A stretch of 64,000 bases of DNA from Dyella sp. SG609 (lineage in GTDB: Bacteria > Pseudomonadota > Gammaproteobacteria > Xanthomonadales > Rhodanobacteraceae). The stretch is from the NCBI RefSeq assembly GCF_012275375.1, contig NZ_JAAZQJ010000008.1, positions 124,001-188,000 of the forward strand. The letters run 5' to 3'. The notes under the pieces were generated by a model. It saw only the letters and a list, made by a program, of their open reading frames with translations. It searched no databases and was not told where the DNA came from. Positions 19,913-28,573 of the stretch are shown here, piece after piece (positions within the stretch are counted from its first letter, which is position 1; every line of letters begins with the position of its first letter). A program made the translations under genes and the position numbers.

Positions 19913-22132
19913 ATGGAAGCGAAGTCCACCGATGTGCGGCGCGCAGGGTGGCTGCAGCGCCTGTTCGACGGCGCCGGCGGCAAGGTCGCCTTGCTGCTCG
20001 ATCACCTCAAGCCCTTGCGGGTGTCGCTGTGCATCCTCGCCTTCGCAGTGGTGGTGGCGACCAGCGTGGACCAGGCGGCGGAGCTGTTCCTGATCGCGGT
20101 GTGGATCGACCCCAGCATCGGCCGCTACCTGGCCCTGCTGGCCAGCAGCGCGCTGGCCGGCCTGGCCGTGTGGTACGGCGCGCGCAACGCCTACCGGCTC
20201 ATCTATCTGCGCTGGCCCGCGCTGCAGGACCGCCGCGGCGCCGGCATCCGCAACTGGCTGCCGCGCATCATGGGCGCGTCGATCCCGCTGCTGGTGCTGC
20301 TGGGCTACGTGCTGGCTCTGGTGCGGGTGCCGCATGGGCCCTGCGGCATGACCCAGGACTGCGAAGGACGCATGTGGCGCGCGGCCGGCCTGCTGCTGGT
20401 TTCGCTGGGACTGATCGTGTTCTTCATGACGCGCCGCCGCCTGCTCAATGCGCTGCCGAAGCTGGCGAAGGTCTGCGCGCTGCCCTCGCAGGAAGAACGC
20501 GTCGAGCGCGTCGGCATGCTGGGCCGCGCCGCGCGCCGCGTGTATGTGCTGTCGATCCTGGCCAATATCGCCGCCACCGTGCTGATCGCGTTCCGGCCCG
20601 AGCTGCTGGACGGCATCGGCCCGCTGGCGATCCTGCTGATCGCCGCGGCCTTCCTCGCCTTGAACGGCGGCTGGGCCTGCATGCTGGCCGACCGCCGCGG
20701 CTTCCCGCTGCTCACCGGACTGCTGGCGCTCAGCGCGCTGCTGCACGTGCTGCATCTGAACGACAACCACCGCGTGCGCCAATACCCCGGCATGAGCACG
20801 CATAGCCATCCCGAAACCGCACCGGCGGACCACCGCCCGAGCTTCGACGACTACGCCAACGCCTGGCTCGACCAGCGCTGCGCCAACCGCAAGTCCTGTC
20901 CGGTGGTGGTGGCCGCCGCCGAGGGCGGCGGCATCCGCGGCGCGGCGTGGACGGCGCTGGTGCTGGCGCGCCTCACCGCGATGGTGGATGCGCGGCATCC
21001 GCAGCAGGGCGAGCCGCTGCTGGCGCGCTACCTGTTCGCCGGCAGCGGCGTCTCCGGCGGCAGCCTGGGCCTGGCCACCTACACGGCCTTGCTGCGCCAG
21101 CCCGCCGGCGTCCGCCCGGACACCATGGAAACCCGTGCGCGCAGCTTGCTCGACCACGATTTCCTCGCCCCGACCCTGGCCAACATGCTGTTCGTCGATT
21201 TCACCCAGCGCTGGCTGCCGGGCGCCTGGTTCGACGACCGCTCCCGCGCGCTCACCCGCGCCTGGGAGCACGCCGGCCGCAAGCAGGGCGTGGAGGCGTT
21301 CGCCCAGCCGTTCGCCGCGCTCTACAGCACCGCCGACGGCCGTCCGGACATCGGCACGCCGGCGCTGTTCCTCAACAGCACCACCGTGGCCGAGGGGCGG
21401 CGCTTTATCCAGCATCCGTTCCGGCCGATGGCGACGCCGCAGGTGCAGCCGTGGACCGCCGCCTTCGACGGCTCCGCCTGGCTGGATCCGCGCGTGCCGC
21501 TGAGCGAAGCCGTGCTCGACAGCGCGCGCTTCACCTACGTCAGCCCGGCCGGCACGCTGGAAACCGCGCCGCCTGCCGGCGTGACCCCGCCGGTGCCGTC
21601 GCGCCTGCAGCTGGTCGATGGCGGCTATTTCGAAAACTCCGGCGCGGTGACGCTGAGCGAAGTGATGCACCGCCTGCACGAGCTGGCCAGGGCGCGCGGG
21701 CAGGAGCTGCGCTTCATCGTGCTGCACATCAGCAACGATCCGCAGATGGACGATTTCGTCGACCGCCACGACCCGGCGCATCCGCTGCCGCTGTACACCA
21801 CCGCCTGCTCGGGCGTCCAGGTAGCCGGCGGCAAGGGCAGCGCACCCAGCGGCGAAGCCACGGCGCCATTGCTGGCCCTGCTCGACACGCGCACCGCCCG
21901 CGGCGAGTACGCGCGGGCGCGGCTGCTGGAAAGCCTGCATCCGAACCCGGCCGACCCGGCGCAGGGCGACATGCTGTGGCATTTCCGGCTGTGCCCCGGC
22001 GAGTATCCGATCCCGCTGGGCTGGACCATCTCCACCCCGGTCTTCGACGAAATGCAGCGCCAGCTCGAGCACAACTATCCGCTGGCGACCATGGCCGAGG
22101 CGCTCGATACCCAGCTTTCCGGCGCGCCATGA
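19913..22132 (+). CDS. Membrane-embedded patatin-like phospholipase
   Basis: The protein has 739 residues. The N-terminal 280 residues hold about six or seven membrane helices. The C-terminal half is a patatin-like lipase: oxyanion loop GGGIRGA (338-344), nucleophile S381 in GVSGG, and catalytic D569 in VDGGYF. Patatins use a Ser-Asp dyad to cleave acyl chains from lipids. Fusion to a multi-helix membrane domain suggests action on the inner-membrane lipid surface. It is followed after 60 bp by radical SAM genes, with no clear functional link. Confidence 0.8.
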   Translation: MEAKSTDVRRAGWLQRLFDGAGGKVALLLDHLKPLRVSLCILAFAVVVATSVDQAAELFLIAVWIDPSIGRYLALLASSALAGLAVWYGARNAYRLIYLRWPALQDRRGAGIRNWLPRIMGASIPLLVLLGYVLALVRVPHGPCGMTQDCEGRMWRAAGLLLVSLGLIVFFMTRRRLLNALPKLAKVCALPSQEERVERVGMLGRAARRVYVLSILANIAATVLIAFRPELLDGIGPLAILLIAAAFLALNGGWACMLADRRGFPLLTGLLALSALLHVLHLNDNHRVRQYPGMSTHSHPETAPADHRPSFDDYANAWLDQRCANRKSCPVVVAAAEGGGIRGAAWTALVLARLTAMVDARHPQQGEPLLARYLFAGSGVSGGSLGLATYTALLRQPAGVRPDTMETRARSLLDHDFLAPTLANMLFVDFTQRWLPGAWFDDRSRALTRAWEHAGRKQGVEAFAQPFAALYSTADGRPDIGTPALFLNSTTVAEGRRFIQHPFRPMATPQVQPWTAAFDGSAWLDPRVPLSEAVLDSARFTYVSPAGTLETAPPAGVTPPVPSRLQLVDGGYFENSGAVTLSEVMHRLHELARARGQELRFIVLHISNDPQMDDFVDRHDPAHPLPLYTTACSGVQVAGGKGSAPSGEATAPLLALLDTRTARGEYARARLLESLHPNPADPAQGDMLWHFRLCPGEYPIPLGWTISTPVFDEMQRQLEHNYPLATMAEALDTQLSGAP

Positions 22133-22192
22133 ACCATGCGTCCGGCGGCTGAATCTCAGCCGCTGCGACGACTCCGGCGTAGCCTGTGCGGC

Positions 22193-23284
22193 ATGTCCGA
22201 GCTCGCCAAACCCGCCCGCATCATCAAGGGCCGGGGTTCGTCGTCCCGCACGGTCAGCCGCTTCGACAAGCGCATCTACACCGCGGAAGACGACGGCTGG
22301 TACCAGGAGCAGGACGAAGCGCCCCGCCTGCCTACCGAAGTGCGCGAGGACATCGCGCGCAGCATCATCAGCCGCAACGATTCGCCGGACGTGGGCTTCT
22401 CGCAGTCGGTCAATCCGTACAAGGGCTGCGAGCATGGCTGCGTGTACTGCTTCGCGCGGCCCACCCACGCCTATCTGGATCTCTCGCCCGGCCTGGACTT
22501 CGAAACCAAGCTGTTCGCCAAGACCAACGCCGCCGAACTGCTGCGCAAGGAACTGGCCAAGCCCGGCTACCGCTGTTCGTCCATCGCGCTGGGCATCAAT
22601 ACCGACGCCTACCAGCCGATCGAACGCAAGTACCGCATCACGCGGCAGTGCCTGGAGATCTTCGCGGAGACGAGGCATCCCGTCGGCTTCATCACCAAGA
22701 ACGCGCTGATCGAACGCGACATCGACCTGCTCGCCGCGATGGCGCGCGAGCGCCTGGTGAACGTGTACTTCTCGGTCACCACCCTGGACAACCGCCTGGC
22801 CTCGCGCATGGAACCGCGCGCCAGCGCGCCGCATGCCCGGCTGCGCGCGATGAAGGCCCTGCATGAGGCCGGTGTGCCGGTGGGCGTGATGGTGGCGCCG
22901 GTGATCCCGATGATCACCGACCGCGAAATGGAAGCGATCCTGGAAGCCGCCAGGGAGCATGGCGCGCAGGCCGCCGGCTTCGTGCTGCTGCGCCTGCCGC
23001 ACGAGCTGAAGACGATCTGGCGCGAATGGCTGGAACTGCATTACCCGGAGCGCGCCGCGCACGTGATGAGCCTGATGCGCCAGATGCATGGCGGCAAGGA
23101 TTACGACAGCGCCTTCGGCCGGCGCATGCGCGGCGAGGGGCCGTTCGCCCAGCTCATCCAGCAGCGTTTTGCCAAGGCTTATGCCCGGCTGGGCTTCGGC
23201 CGGCTGCCGCCAACGGATGCCAGCCGCTTCGTCCCGCCCCGGCCGCCGTCGCCGCAGGGCGAGCTGTTCGGCGAGCTGTTCTAG
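22193..23284 (+). CDS. PA0069-family radical SAM protein, copy 1
   Basis: The protein has 363 residues and carries the iron-sulfur cluster motif C-x3-C-x2-C as CEHGCVYCFARP, which fits the PA0069/SplB-like branch of radical SAM enzymes. Conserved neighbours include ISRNDSPDVGF, NPYKGCEHGC and GINTDAYQPIE. The ATG at 22193 was chosen; an upstream in-frame GTG/ATG would add 19 non-conserved residues. The enzyme's substrate is unknown in this family, though relatedness to spore photoproduct lyase hints at nucleic-acid chemistry. A clear paralogue follows in tandem. Confidence 0.88.
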   Translation: MSELAKPARIIKGRGSSSRTVSRFDKRIYTAEDDGWYQEQDEAPRLPTEVREDIARSIISRNDSPDVGFSQSVNPYKGCEHGCVYCFARPTHAYLDLSPGLDFETKLFAKTNAAELLRKELAKPGYRCSSIALGINTDAYQPIERKYRITRQCLEIFAETRHPVGFITKNALIERDIDLLAAMARERLVNVYFSVTTLDNRLASRMEPRASAPHARLRAMKALHEAGVPVGVMVAPVIPMITDREMEAILEAAREHGAQAAGFVLLRLPHELKTIWREWLELHYPERAAHVMSLMRQMHGGKDYDSAFGRRMRGEGPFAQLIQQRFAKAYARLGFGRLPPTDASRFVPPRPPSPQGELFGELF

Positions 23285-23333
23285 CGGGGCATGTGTCGCG
23301 CCGGGCGAGACGCGCGCGGCGCACACTGTGCGG

Positions 23334-24488
23334 ATGGCCGCGCCTTCCGATCCCGTCCCCTCCGACCCCGTGCCCTCCGACCCCGTGCCCTCCGACCCCG
23401 TGCCGACCGATCCTTGGCTGCGCGCGCTCAAGGGCCGTGGCGCCGCGTCCAATCCGCAGGGGCGCTTCGAAACCATCCGGCGCCACGCCGAGGACGACGG
23501 CTGGCAGCACGCCCTGCTGGTCGAGGATCAGCCGCGCCCGCAGACCGTGGTGACGGAAGAACACGCGCGCAGCGTGATTACCCGCAACGATTCGCCGGAC
23601 ATCGGTTTCGACCGGGCGATGAATCCCTACCGTGGCTGCGAGCACGGCTGCGTGTACTGCTTCGCGCGGCCGTCGCACAGCTATCTGAATCTGTCGCCGG
23701 GGCTGGATTTCGAAACCAGGCTGCGCGCCAAGAGCAACTTCGCCGAGGTGCTGCGCGCGGAACTGGCCAAGCCCGGTTACGTGCCCAGGCCGATCAATAT
23801 CGGCAGCAACACCGACGTCTATCAACCGATCGAGAAGCACCGGCGGCTGACGCGTGCCGCACTCGAGGTGCTGGCCGAATGCCGGCATCCGTTCACCATC
23901 GTCACCAAGAACGCGATGATCGAGCGCGACCTGGATCTGCTCGCCCCCATGGCGCGCGATGGGCTGGTGCAGATCTTCATCTCGATCAATTCGCTGGATA
24001 ACCAGCTCGCTTCCAGACTGGAACCGCGGGCCAGCGCTCCGCACCGGCGGATCAAGGCGGTGCGCACGCTGGCCGAGGCGGGTGTTCCGGTCGGCGTGCT
24101 GGTGGCGCCGATCATTCCCGCGCTCAACGACCGCGACATGGAAGCGGTGCTGGAACAAGCCGCCGACGCAGGCGCGAACAGCGCCGGCTACACCGTGCTG
24201 CGCCTGCCGCATGAGTTGAAGACGCTGTTCCGCGAATGGCTGGCCCTGCACGCACCGCAGCGCGCCGAACACGTGATGAGCCTGGTGCAGCAGATGAACG
24301 GCGGCCGCGACTACGACAGCGACTTCGCCACGCGGATGCGCGGGCAGGGCGTGTTCGCCGATCTGTTGCGCAGGCGCTTCGAGGTGGCTTGCCGGAAACA
24401 TCGTTTCGGGCGGGCGTGGGAACTGCAGCTCGATGTTTCGCGTTTCGTGCCACCACGCGCGCCATCGCGTCAGGGGCAATTGTTCTAG
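23334..24488 (+). CDS. PA0069-family radical SAM protein, copy 2
   Basis: The protein has 384 residues and parallels copy 1 closely over its whole length, including CEHGCVYCFARPSHSYL, ITRNDSPDIGF and LRLPHELKTLFREWL. Start ATG 23334 gives an extra N-terminus with a PSDPV pentapeptide repeated four times. The two genes are 49 bp apart and are best explained by tandem duplication followed by divergence. Whether they have different substrates cannot be read from sequence. Confidence 0.88.
   Translation: MAAPSDPVPSDPVPSDPVPSDPVPTDPWLRALKGRGAASNPQGRFETIRRHAEDDGWQHALLVEDQPRPQTVVTEEHARSVITRNDSPDIGFDRAMNPYRGCEHGCVYCFARPSHSYLNLSPGLDFETRLRAKSNFAEVLRAELAKPGYVPRPINIGSNTDVYQPIEKHRRLTRAALEVLAECRHPFTIVTKNAMIERDLDLLAPMARDGLVQIFISINSLDNQLASRLEPRASAPHRRIKAVRTLAEAGVPVGVLVAPIIPALNDRDMEAVLEQAADAGANSAGYTVLRLPHELKTLFREWLALHAPQRAEHVMSLVQQMNGGRDYDSDFATRMRGQGVFADLLRRRFEVACRKHRFGRAWELQLDVSRFVPPRAPSRQGQLF
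23343..23402 (+). repeat. 15-bp minisatellite in radical SAM copy 2
   Basis: Four tandem 15-bp units (consensus CCCTCCGACCCCGTG) encode PSDPV x4, then a degenerate PTDP. The period is a multiple of three, so unit gain or loss would keep the frame. The extension is absent from copy 1. Confidence 0.85.
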
Positions 24489-24504
24489 ATCCCCGATCGA
24501 GCGA

Positions 24505-25791
24505 TCAGGCCAGCAGGTAGCTGGCGATGTGCCCGGTTTCCTTCGGCGGCACATCCGCCTGGCGAGCGAAGTCAGTCCACTGAGCCACCGCTTGCTGTAC
24601 GTCCTTCATGATGGCGCTTGCATCAGCAATCTGGAACACGTCAGCGACCTTCATGAAATCGGCGCGGTCGGCGCCGTCGAATTTCCCCGCGACGGACATG
24701 AGGTGGTGCCTGGTCCAATAGCCGTCCGGGTTATGGGCGAACGTGATGTCATAAGCGGGCGACAGCTCCCACGCGCCTTCCTCACGCAGCAGGAAGGAGT
24801 GGTTCTTGCTGTGATCGTCGCAGTTCCAGGCGAGCCAGTTGAAGACCATTCGTCGGAACGCCTGCTGCCTTGCCTCGAGGTCCAGGCCTAGGCGATTCAT
24901 GGCCAGGAACAGCTGCTCGTAACTGTTTGTGTCGCGCATCTTGTAGTCGATGTGGTCGAGTCCACACAGCGTCTGCATGTGATGCTTGGAATTGCCGTCC
25001 CGATCGAAACGTTTGGTCATGAAGTGGCGGCGGCCGTTTTCATGCAGCAGGCGGCATTCGGACATGGTGATGCCGGCGGCGGTTGCCATCAGGTAGTACG
25101 CATACTCGATGCGGCCATGCGCCTGCGATTGGCCAAGCTCGGTGTCTTCACCCAGGCCGTCGAATTTGATGAGCCAGTGTTCGAAGCCGGTAGCGGTATG
25201 GAACTGGCCGCTGCGGAGTTCCCTGGTCTCGGGATTGAATGCCACCACGGCCTTGGCGCGTGCGCCGCCGGCGGAGGTGCCGACGCGAATGATGCTGGCC
25301 AGCGCTTCTTTGGAGTGGGTGTCGTCAGTCAGATCGCCGTGGAGGACATCGCGGGCTACGCGCACCAGCTCCGCCATCTGCAGCGGGCCCGAGCGGTCGC
25401 GGGTGATCCCTCGGGCTGGATGGAACTCGAGGGCGCCCATGCCGCGCCTGCCCATGTAGGCCAGGCGATCGAGGGAAGTGATCTGGTTCCTGTCGACGCC
25501 GCGCGTGGCCATATAGGCATCGATGAGGGCTGAGCCGAAGTCGTCCGGCAGGGCGTCCGCCAGCAGGCCTGGCAGGCGCTTGTAAGTGTCCTCGCGAAGA
25601 TGCGGAAAGAGAAACGGCTGGCGTGCCTCCGCGAGCGGCATGGTGAGCGGCGCCAGTTCCACGCCGCGCTTTATCCATGCTGGCGCGTACTCAAAAGCGT
25701 AGGCGCCATGGCGGTGATCAGGGCTTACGGCGCCGACGAGCTTGTTCCAGATGCGTACTTCGATGGCGTCCACATGGTTGAACATGGCCAT
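24505..25791 (-). CDS. hipA: HipA-type serine/threonine kinase toxin
   Basis: HipA kinases phosphorylate targets such as glutamyl-tRNA synthetase in E. coli and trigger growth arrest. The protein has 428 residues, the usual size. Motifs in order: Gly-rich loop VGTSAGGARAK (170-180), ATP-contact lysine in WLIKF (K209), catalytic loop with D325/D326 and HSKN (327-330), and metal-binding D348 in SPAYDITF. All key residues are intact, so it is probably active. It starts 12 bp after the hipB-like gene. The locus has lower GC and different codon use than neighbours, suggesting horizontal transfer. Confidence 0.92.
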   Translation of the reverse strand: MAMFNHVDAIEVRIWNKLVGAVSPDHRHGAYAFEYAPAWIKRGVELAPLTMPLAEARQPFLFPHLREDTYKRLPGLLADALPDDFGSALIDAYMATRGVDRNQITSLDRLAYMGRRGMGALEFHPARGITRDRSGPLQMAELVRVARDVLHGDLTDDTHSKEALASIIRVGTSAGGARAKAVVAFNPETRELRSGQFHTATGFEHWLIKFDGLGEDTELGQSQAHGRIEYAYYLMATAAGITMSECRLLHENGRRHFMTKRFDRDGNSKHHMQTLCGLDHIDYKMRDTNSYEQLFLAMNRLGLDLEARQQAFRRMVFNWLAWNCDDHSKNHSFLLREEGAWELSPAYDITFAHNPDGYWTRHHLMSVAGKFDGADRADFMKVADVFQIADASAIMKDVQQAVAQWTDFARQADVPPKETGHIASYLLA

Positions 25792-25803
25792 GGCTCGGGC
25801 GTC

Positions 25804-26115
25804 CTATTTCTTCTTGCGAGGGACACTCACGCGCTGGGCGCGCCTGCCCTGGCGCAAGGCAGCCATGGGGCTGACGGAAGGAAGCGGGGCGATGGCTTTC
25901 AGGTCGTCGGTGATGCCCATGGCCCTGAGCACTTTCACCAGCGTCGCCGTGGTCGACGATCCGCCGGTTTCCAGATGATGGATGGAGCGTGTCGAGACAT
26001 TCGCCATCCTGGCGAGGTCCTCCTGGCTGTATCCCAAGCGGATGCGTTGATCGCGGAGGCGTTGACCGAGTTCGGCCAGAACCGTCTCCGTTGGTGCTTC
26101 GATGTTCGTCGACAT
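25804..26115 (-). CDS. hipB: HipB-like XRE antitoxin
   Basis: The protein has 103 residues with a Cro/XRE helix-turn-helix (about 15-65: LRDQRIRLGYSQEDLARMAN, then VSTRSIHHLETG) and a basic tail (RRAQRVSVPRKKK). HipB neutralises HipA and represses the operon by binding palindromes upstream. It lies directly before hipA on the same strand. The ribosome-binding site is weak. A 20-bp inverted repeat at 26198-26217 is a plausible operator. Confidence 0.88.
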   Translation of the reverse strand: MSTNIEAPTETVLAELGQRLRDQRIRLGYSQEDLARMANVSTRSIHHLETGGSSTTATLVKVLRAMGITDDLKAIAPLPSVSPMAALRQGRRAQRVSVPRKKK

Positions 26116-26197
26116 CGTGCAGTACTCTGCTTATTAAAGGCCTCTATGCCGTTAATCAGCAGTCTAGCGCAGATTTAAGGGTATCGGCTAAGAAATT

Positions 26198-26217
26198 ATA
26201 TGCATAATAGTGCATAT
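26198..26217. promoter_or_regulatory. Candidate HipB operator
   Basis: ATATGCA-TAATAG-TGCATAT is a perfect inverted repeat of 7-bp arms with a 6-bp spacer, 83 bp upstream of the hipB-like start. It differs from the E. coli HipB site but has the spacing expected for an XRE dimer. Confidence 0.5.
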
Positions 26218-26299
26218 GAGTGCCAGAAACGCCTTTAAAACTACTTAAGATGCAAATTAAGACAAATCCTAGCTTCGGAAGGGGTTCACTCCGCACCAC

Positions 26300-26388
26300 T
26301 GAATAGATCGCTGAATAGATTCTTCGTTCGATATATCTTTTATATCAATGGCTTGTGTGCGCGATTGCATAGATTGGTGAATAGATTC
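26300..26388. repeat. TGAATAGAT(TC) short direct repeats
   Basis: Three copies lie at 26300-26308, 26312-26322 and 26378-26388; the last two share the full 11-mer TGAATAGATTC. They could be remains of an attachment site or additional binding sites. The cause is unknown. Confidence 0.5.
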
Positions 26389-26406
26389 CCACACCCATCC
26401 CCACCC

Positions 26407-28437
26407 TCACGGCGCCGCCGGCAGATACTTCTGGAACCACAGCAAGGCCCGCTGCAGCACATCGCGCTGATGCTCCGGATCCACGAAGTGATGCCCTTCA
26501 TTCGGATAGATCACCAATGAAGTGGCCACACCCTGCGCACGCAAGGCGTGCCAGAACTCCAGCGACTGCGCGGCGGGGCATTCGGCGTCGCGGTCGCCGA
26601 CCACCACCAGGGTGGGGGCGGTGATCTTCTTGATGTAGTTGACCGCCGAGCTCTTCGCGTACACCGCCGGGTCGTCGTACACGGTGGCGCCGAAGTACGG
26701 CGGCATCCACTGGTCGATCAGATTCTGGCCGTAATAGCTCTGCCAGTTGCCGATGCCGGCGCCGGCCACCACCGCCTTGAAGCGCTGGGTCTGAGTGGGG
26801 GCGAACATGCTCATGAAGCCGCCGTAGCTCCAGCCGGTCAGGCCCAGGCGCCGGTCGTCCACCGGAAGGCGCTTTTCGATGGCGTCGATGCCGGCCAGGG
26901 TGTCGCTGAGGTCGCCATAGCCGAAGTCCTTGCGGTTGGCCTGCACGAAGGCCTCGCCCTGACCGTAGCTGCCGCGCGGATTGGGCAGGAACACGAAATA
27001 GCCCAGCGCGCCGAACGGGATGCCGCCGTAGCCGACGCGCGGCCAGTGCGAGATCAGCGCGCTGGCCGGACCGCCGTGGACGTTCACCACCATGGGATAG
27101 GTCCTGGCCGGGTCGTAGCCGGCCGGATAGATCAGCCAGCCCTGCATGCGGCGGCCGTCGTGCTCCCATTCCACCGACTCGGCCTTGCCCCAGGTCGGCT
27201 TGTTGTCGGCATTGATGTGCGTGACGGCAGGCGGCGGCGTCTGCCCGAGCGGGCCGGCGTGGACTTCCGGCGCGGCGTCGAACGAATGCTGCACGAAGGC
27301 GAGGCGGGCCTGGTCTTTGGACAGCGAGAGCGCCATCGCCGCGCTGCCATCGGTAATCGTGGCGGGCAGGGTGAACAGCACGCGCTCCTGCGTCGCGGCG
27401 GTAGCGGTCACCGTGTAGTCCGCCACCTGGCTCTGTCCGCCGGCGACCTGGCTGACCAGCATGTGCGCCGCGTCCTTCCACGCCAGCCACACCGGCGTGA
27501 CGTGAATGCCGGGCGTGAGATTGACGGGTTCGCCGCCGCCGGCCGCCACGCTGTAGATGTCGCCGCCGGTGGCGCCCTGGTCGCTCATCAGGCCGCCGAT
27601 AAAGGCGATGCGCTGGCCATCCGGCGACCAGGTGGGCAGGGCCAGCTGCAGGCCGTGCAGGCTGCCGCGCGTGGCGGCCGGGTCCACCGCCGCGCGGGCG
27701 GCGGCGCCGGGCTGCGCGTCCTGCACCAGCAGCTTGGCGATCCACCAGTTGTTGTCGCCCGGCGGCGGCGCGGCGACGAAGGCGATGCGCTGCGCATCCG
27801 GCGACCAGGAGAATTCGTACACATGGCTGCCGGCGGGCGTGAGCAGGCGCGGCGTGCCGCCTTCGGCGGCCACCATGGCGACGCGCTGCACCTCGACGCC
27901 GTCCACGCCGATCTCGCCCTCGGCCGGCTTGGCCGCTTCCAGCGCGCTGGCGCGGCGCGTGCCGTTTTCCACGTAGAGAAAGCCCAGCGCCTTGCCGTCC
28001 GGCGCCCAGCTCAGATCCTGCGCCGGGCCCTTGAGCACCGACAGTTTCTTCAGGCCCTTCGGGTCGCCGGCGTCGGCGACAAACAGATCCTTGTGCTTGT
28101 CGCTGTTGCCGCAATCGGCCAGGAACGCCAGGTGCCGCGAATCCGGCGCCCAGGCGATATCGGTCTGGCTGCAGCTGCCCGGCTGGATCGACGTGACCGC
28201 ATGCGCATCGCTGCCGTCGGCCTTGGCCACTTCCACCATCGGCTTGCCCTTGCTGCGCACCACCCAGGCCAGGCGCTGGCCGTCGGGCGAGAGCTGCACC
28301 ATCTGGATCGGCCGCGTCCTGCCCAGCTCGGCCAGCACGTGCTCGATGCGCGGATCGACGCCCGCCTGATCGGCGAACGCCAGCGGCGAGACCGCCAGGG
28401 CGAGGGCGGTGGGAAGCCAACGGAGCGCGTGGCGCAT
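26407..28437 (-). CDS. S9-family prolyl-oligopeptidase-like peptidase
   Basis: The protein has 676 residues. A signal peptide (1-22, LALAVSPLAFA) directs it out of the cytoplasm. Then comes a WD40-like beta-propeller with several SPDGQRLA/SPDAQRIAF repeats, and a C-terminal alpha/beta-hydrolase with S537 in GWSYGGFM, Asp in GDRDAECP and His in NEGHHF. Such enzymes cut short peptides or acyl-peptides. ATG 28437 is chosen because it begins the signal peptide; a 10-residue extension is possible. It is the first gene outside the AT-rich hipBA island. Confidence 0.92.
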   Translation of the reverse strand: MRHALRWLPTALALAVSPLAFADQAGVDPRIEHVLAELGRTRPIQMVQLSPDGQRLAWVVRSKGKPMVEVAKADGSDAHAVTSIQPGSCSQTDIAWAPDSRHLAFLADCGNSDKHKDLFVADAGDPKGLKKLSVLKGPAQDLSWAPDGKALGFLYVENGTRRASALEAAKPAEGEIGVDGVEVQRVAMVAAEGGTPRLLTPAGSHVYEFSWSPDAQRIAFVAAPPPGDNNWWIAKLLVQDAQPGAAARAAVDPAATRGSLHGLQLALPTWSPDGQRIAFIGGLMSDQGATGGDIYSVAAGGGEPVNLTPGIHVTPVWLAWKDAAHMLVSQVAGGQSQVADYTVTATAATQERVLFTLPATITDGSAAMALSLSKDQARLAFVQHSFDAAPEVHAGPLGQTPPPAVTHINADNKPTWGKAESVEWEHDGRRMQGWLIYPAGYDPARTYPMVVNVHGGPASALISHWPRVGYGGIPFGALGYFVFLPNPRGSYGQGEAFVQANRKDFGYGDLSDTLAGIDAIEKRLPVDDRRLGLTGWSYGGFMSMFAPTQTQRFKAVVAGAGIGNWQSYYGQNLIDQWMPPYFGATVYDDPAVYAKSSAVNYIKKITAPTLVVVGDRDAECPAAQSLEFWHALRAQGVATSLVIYPNEGHHFVDPEHQRDVLQRALLWFQKYLPAAP

Positions 28438-28573
28438 GGGATTCTCGGCGGGGCGGGGGGAAGCCACGCAAGCTAGCAGCCCAACCCGGCCCGGACTACC
28501 CAGCTACCGGCTCTGCCGGCGTCCCGGCGTGCTGGTTACAATCCGTGGCCCTCTCTCCGCGAACGGCACCGGC

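Larger units (their letters stand above)
26116..26406. other. AT-rich intergenic region upstream of hipBA
   Basis: These 291 bp are the most AT-rich stretch of the window and contain no credible gene. They hold the candidate HipB operator and repeats of TGAATAGAT (26300-26308, 26312-26320, 26378-26386). The base composition break marks the probable edge of a transferred island. Confidence 0.6.

Noticed and set aside
23343-23402. CRISPR-like repeat reading of the 15-bp tandem units
   Set aside because: The units are contiguous with no spacers and lie inside a gene in frame; it is a minisatellite, not an array.
17684-23476. Open frame of 1930 codons on the minus strand covering the permease, patatin and radical SAM genes
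   Set aside because: It crosses several well-supported genes and terminators and is full of low-complexity His/Arg/Gln sequence. It is a shadow of codon bias.
26275-26299. Sequence resembling a tRNA 3' end (GGTTCACTCC...GCACCA)
   Set aside because: No acceptor, D or anticodon arm can be folded upstream. It could be an old attachment-site remnant, but the evidence is too thin.
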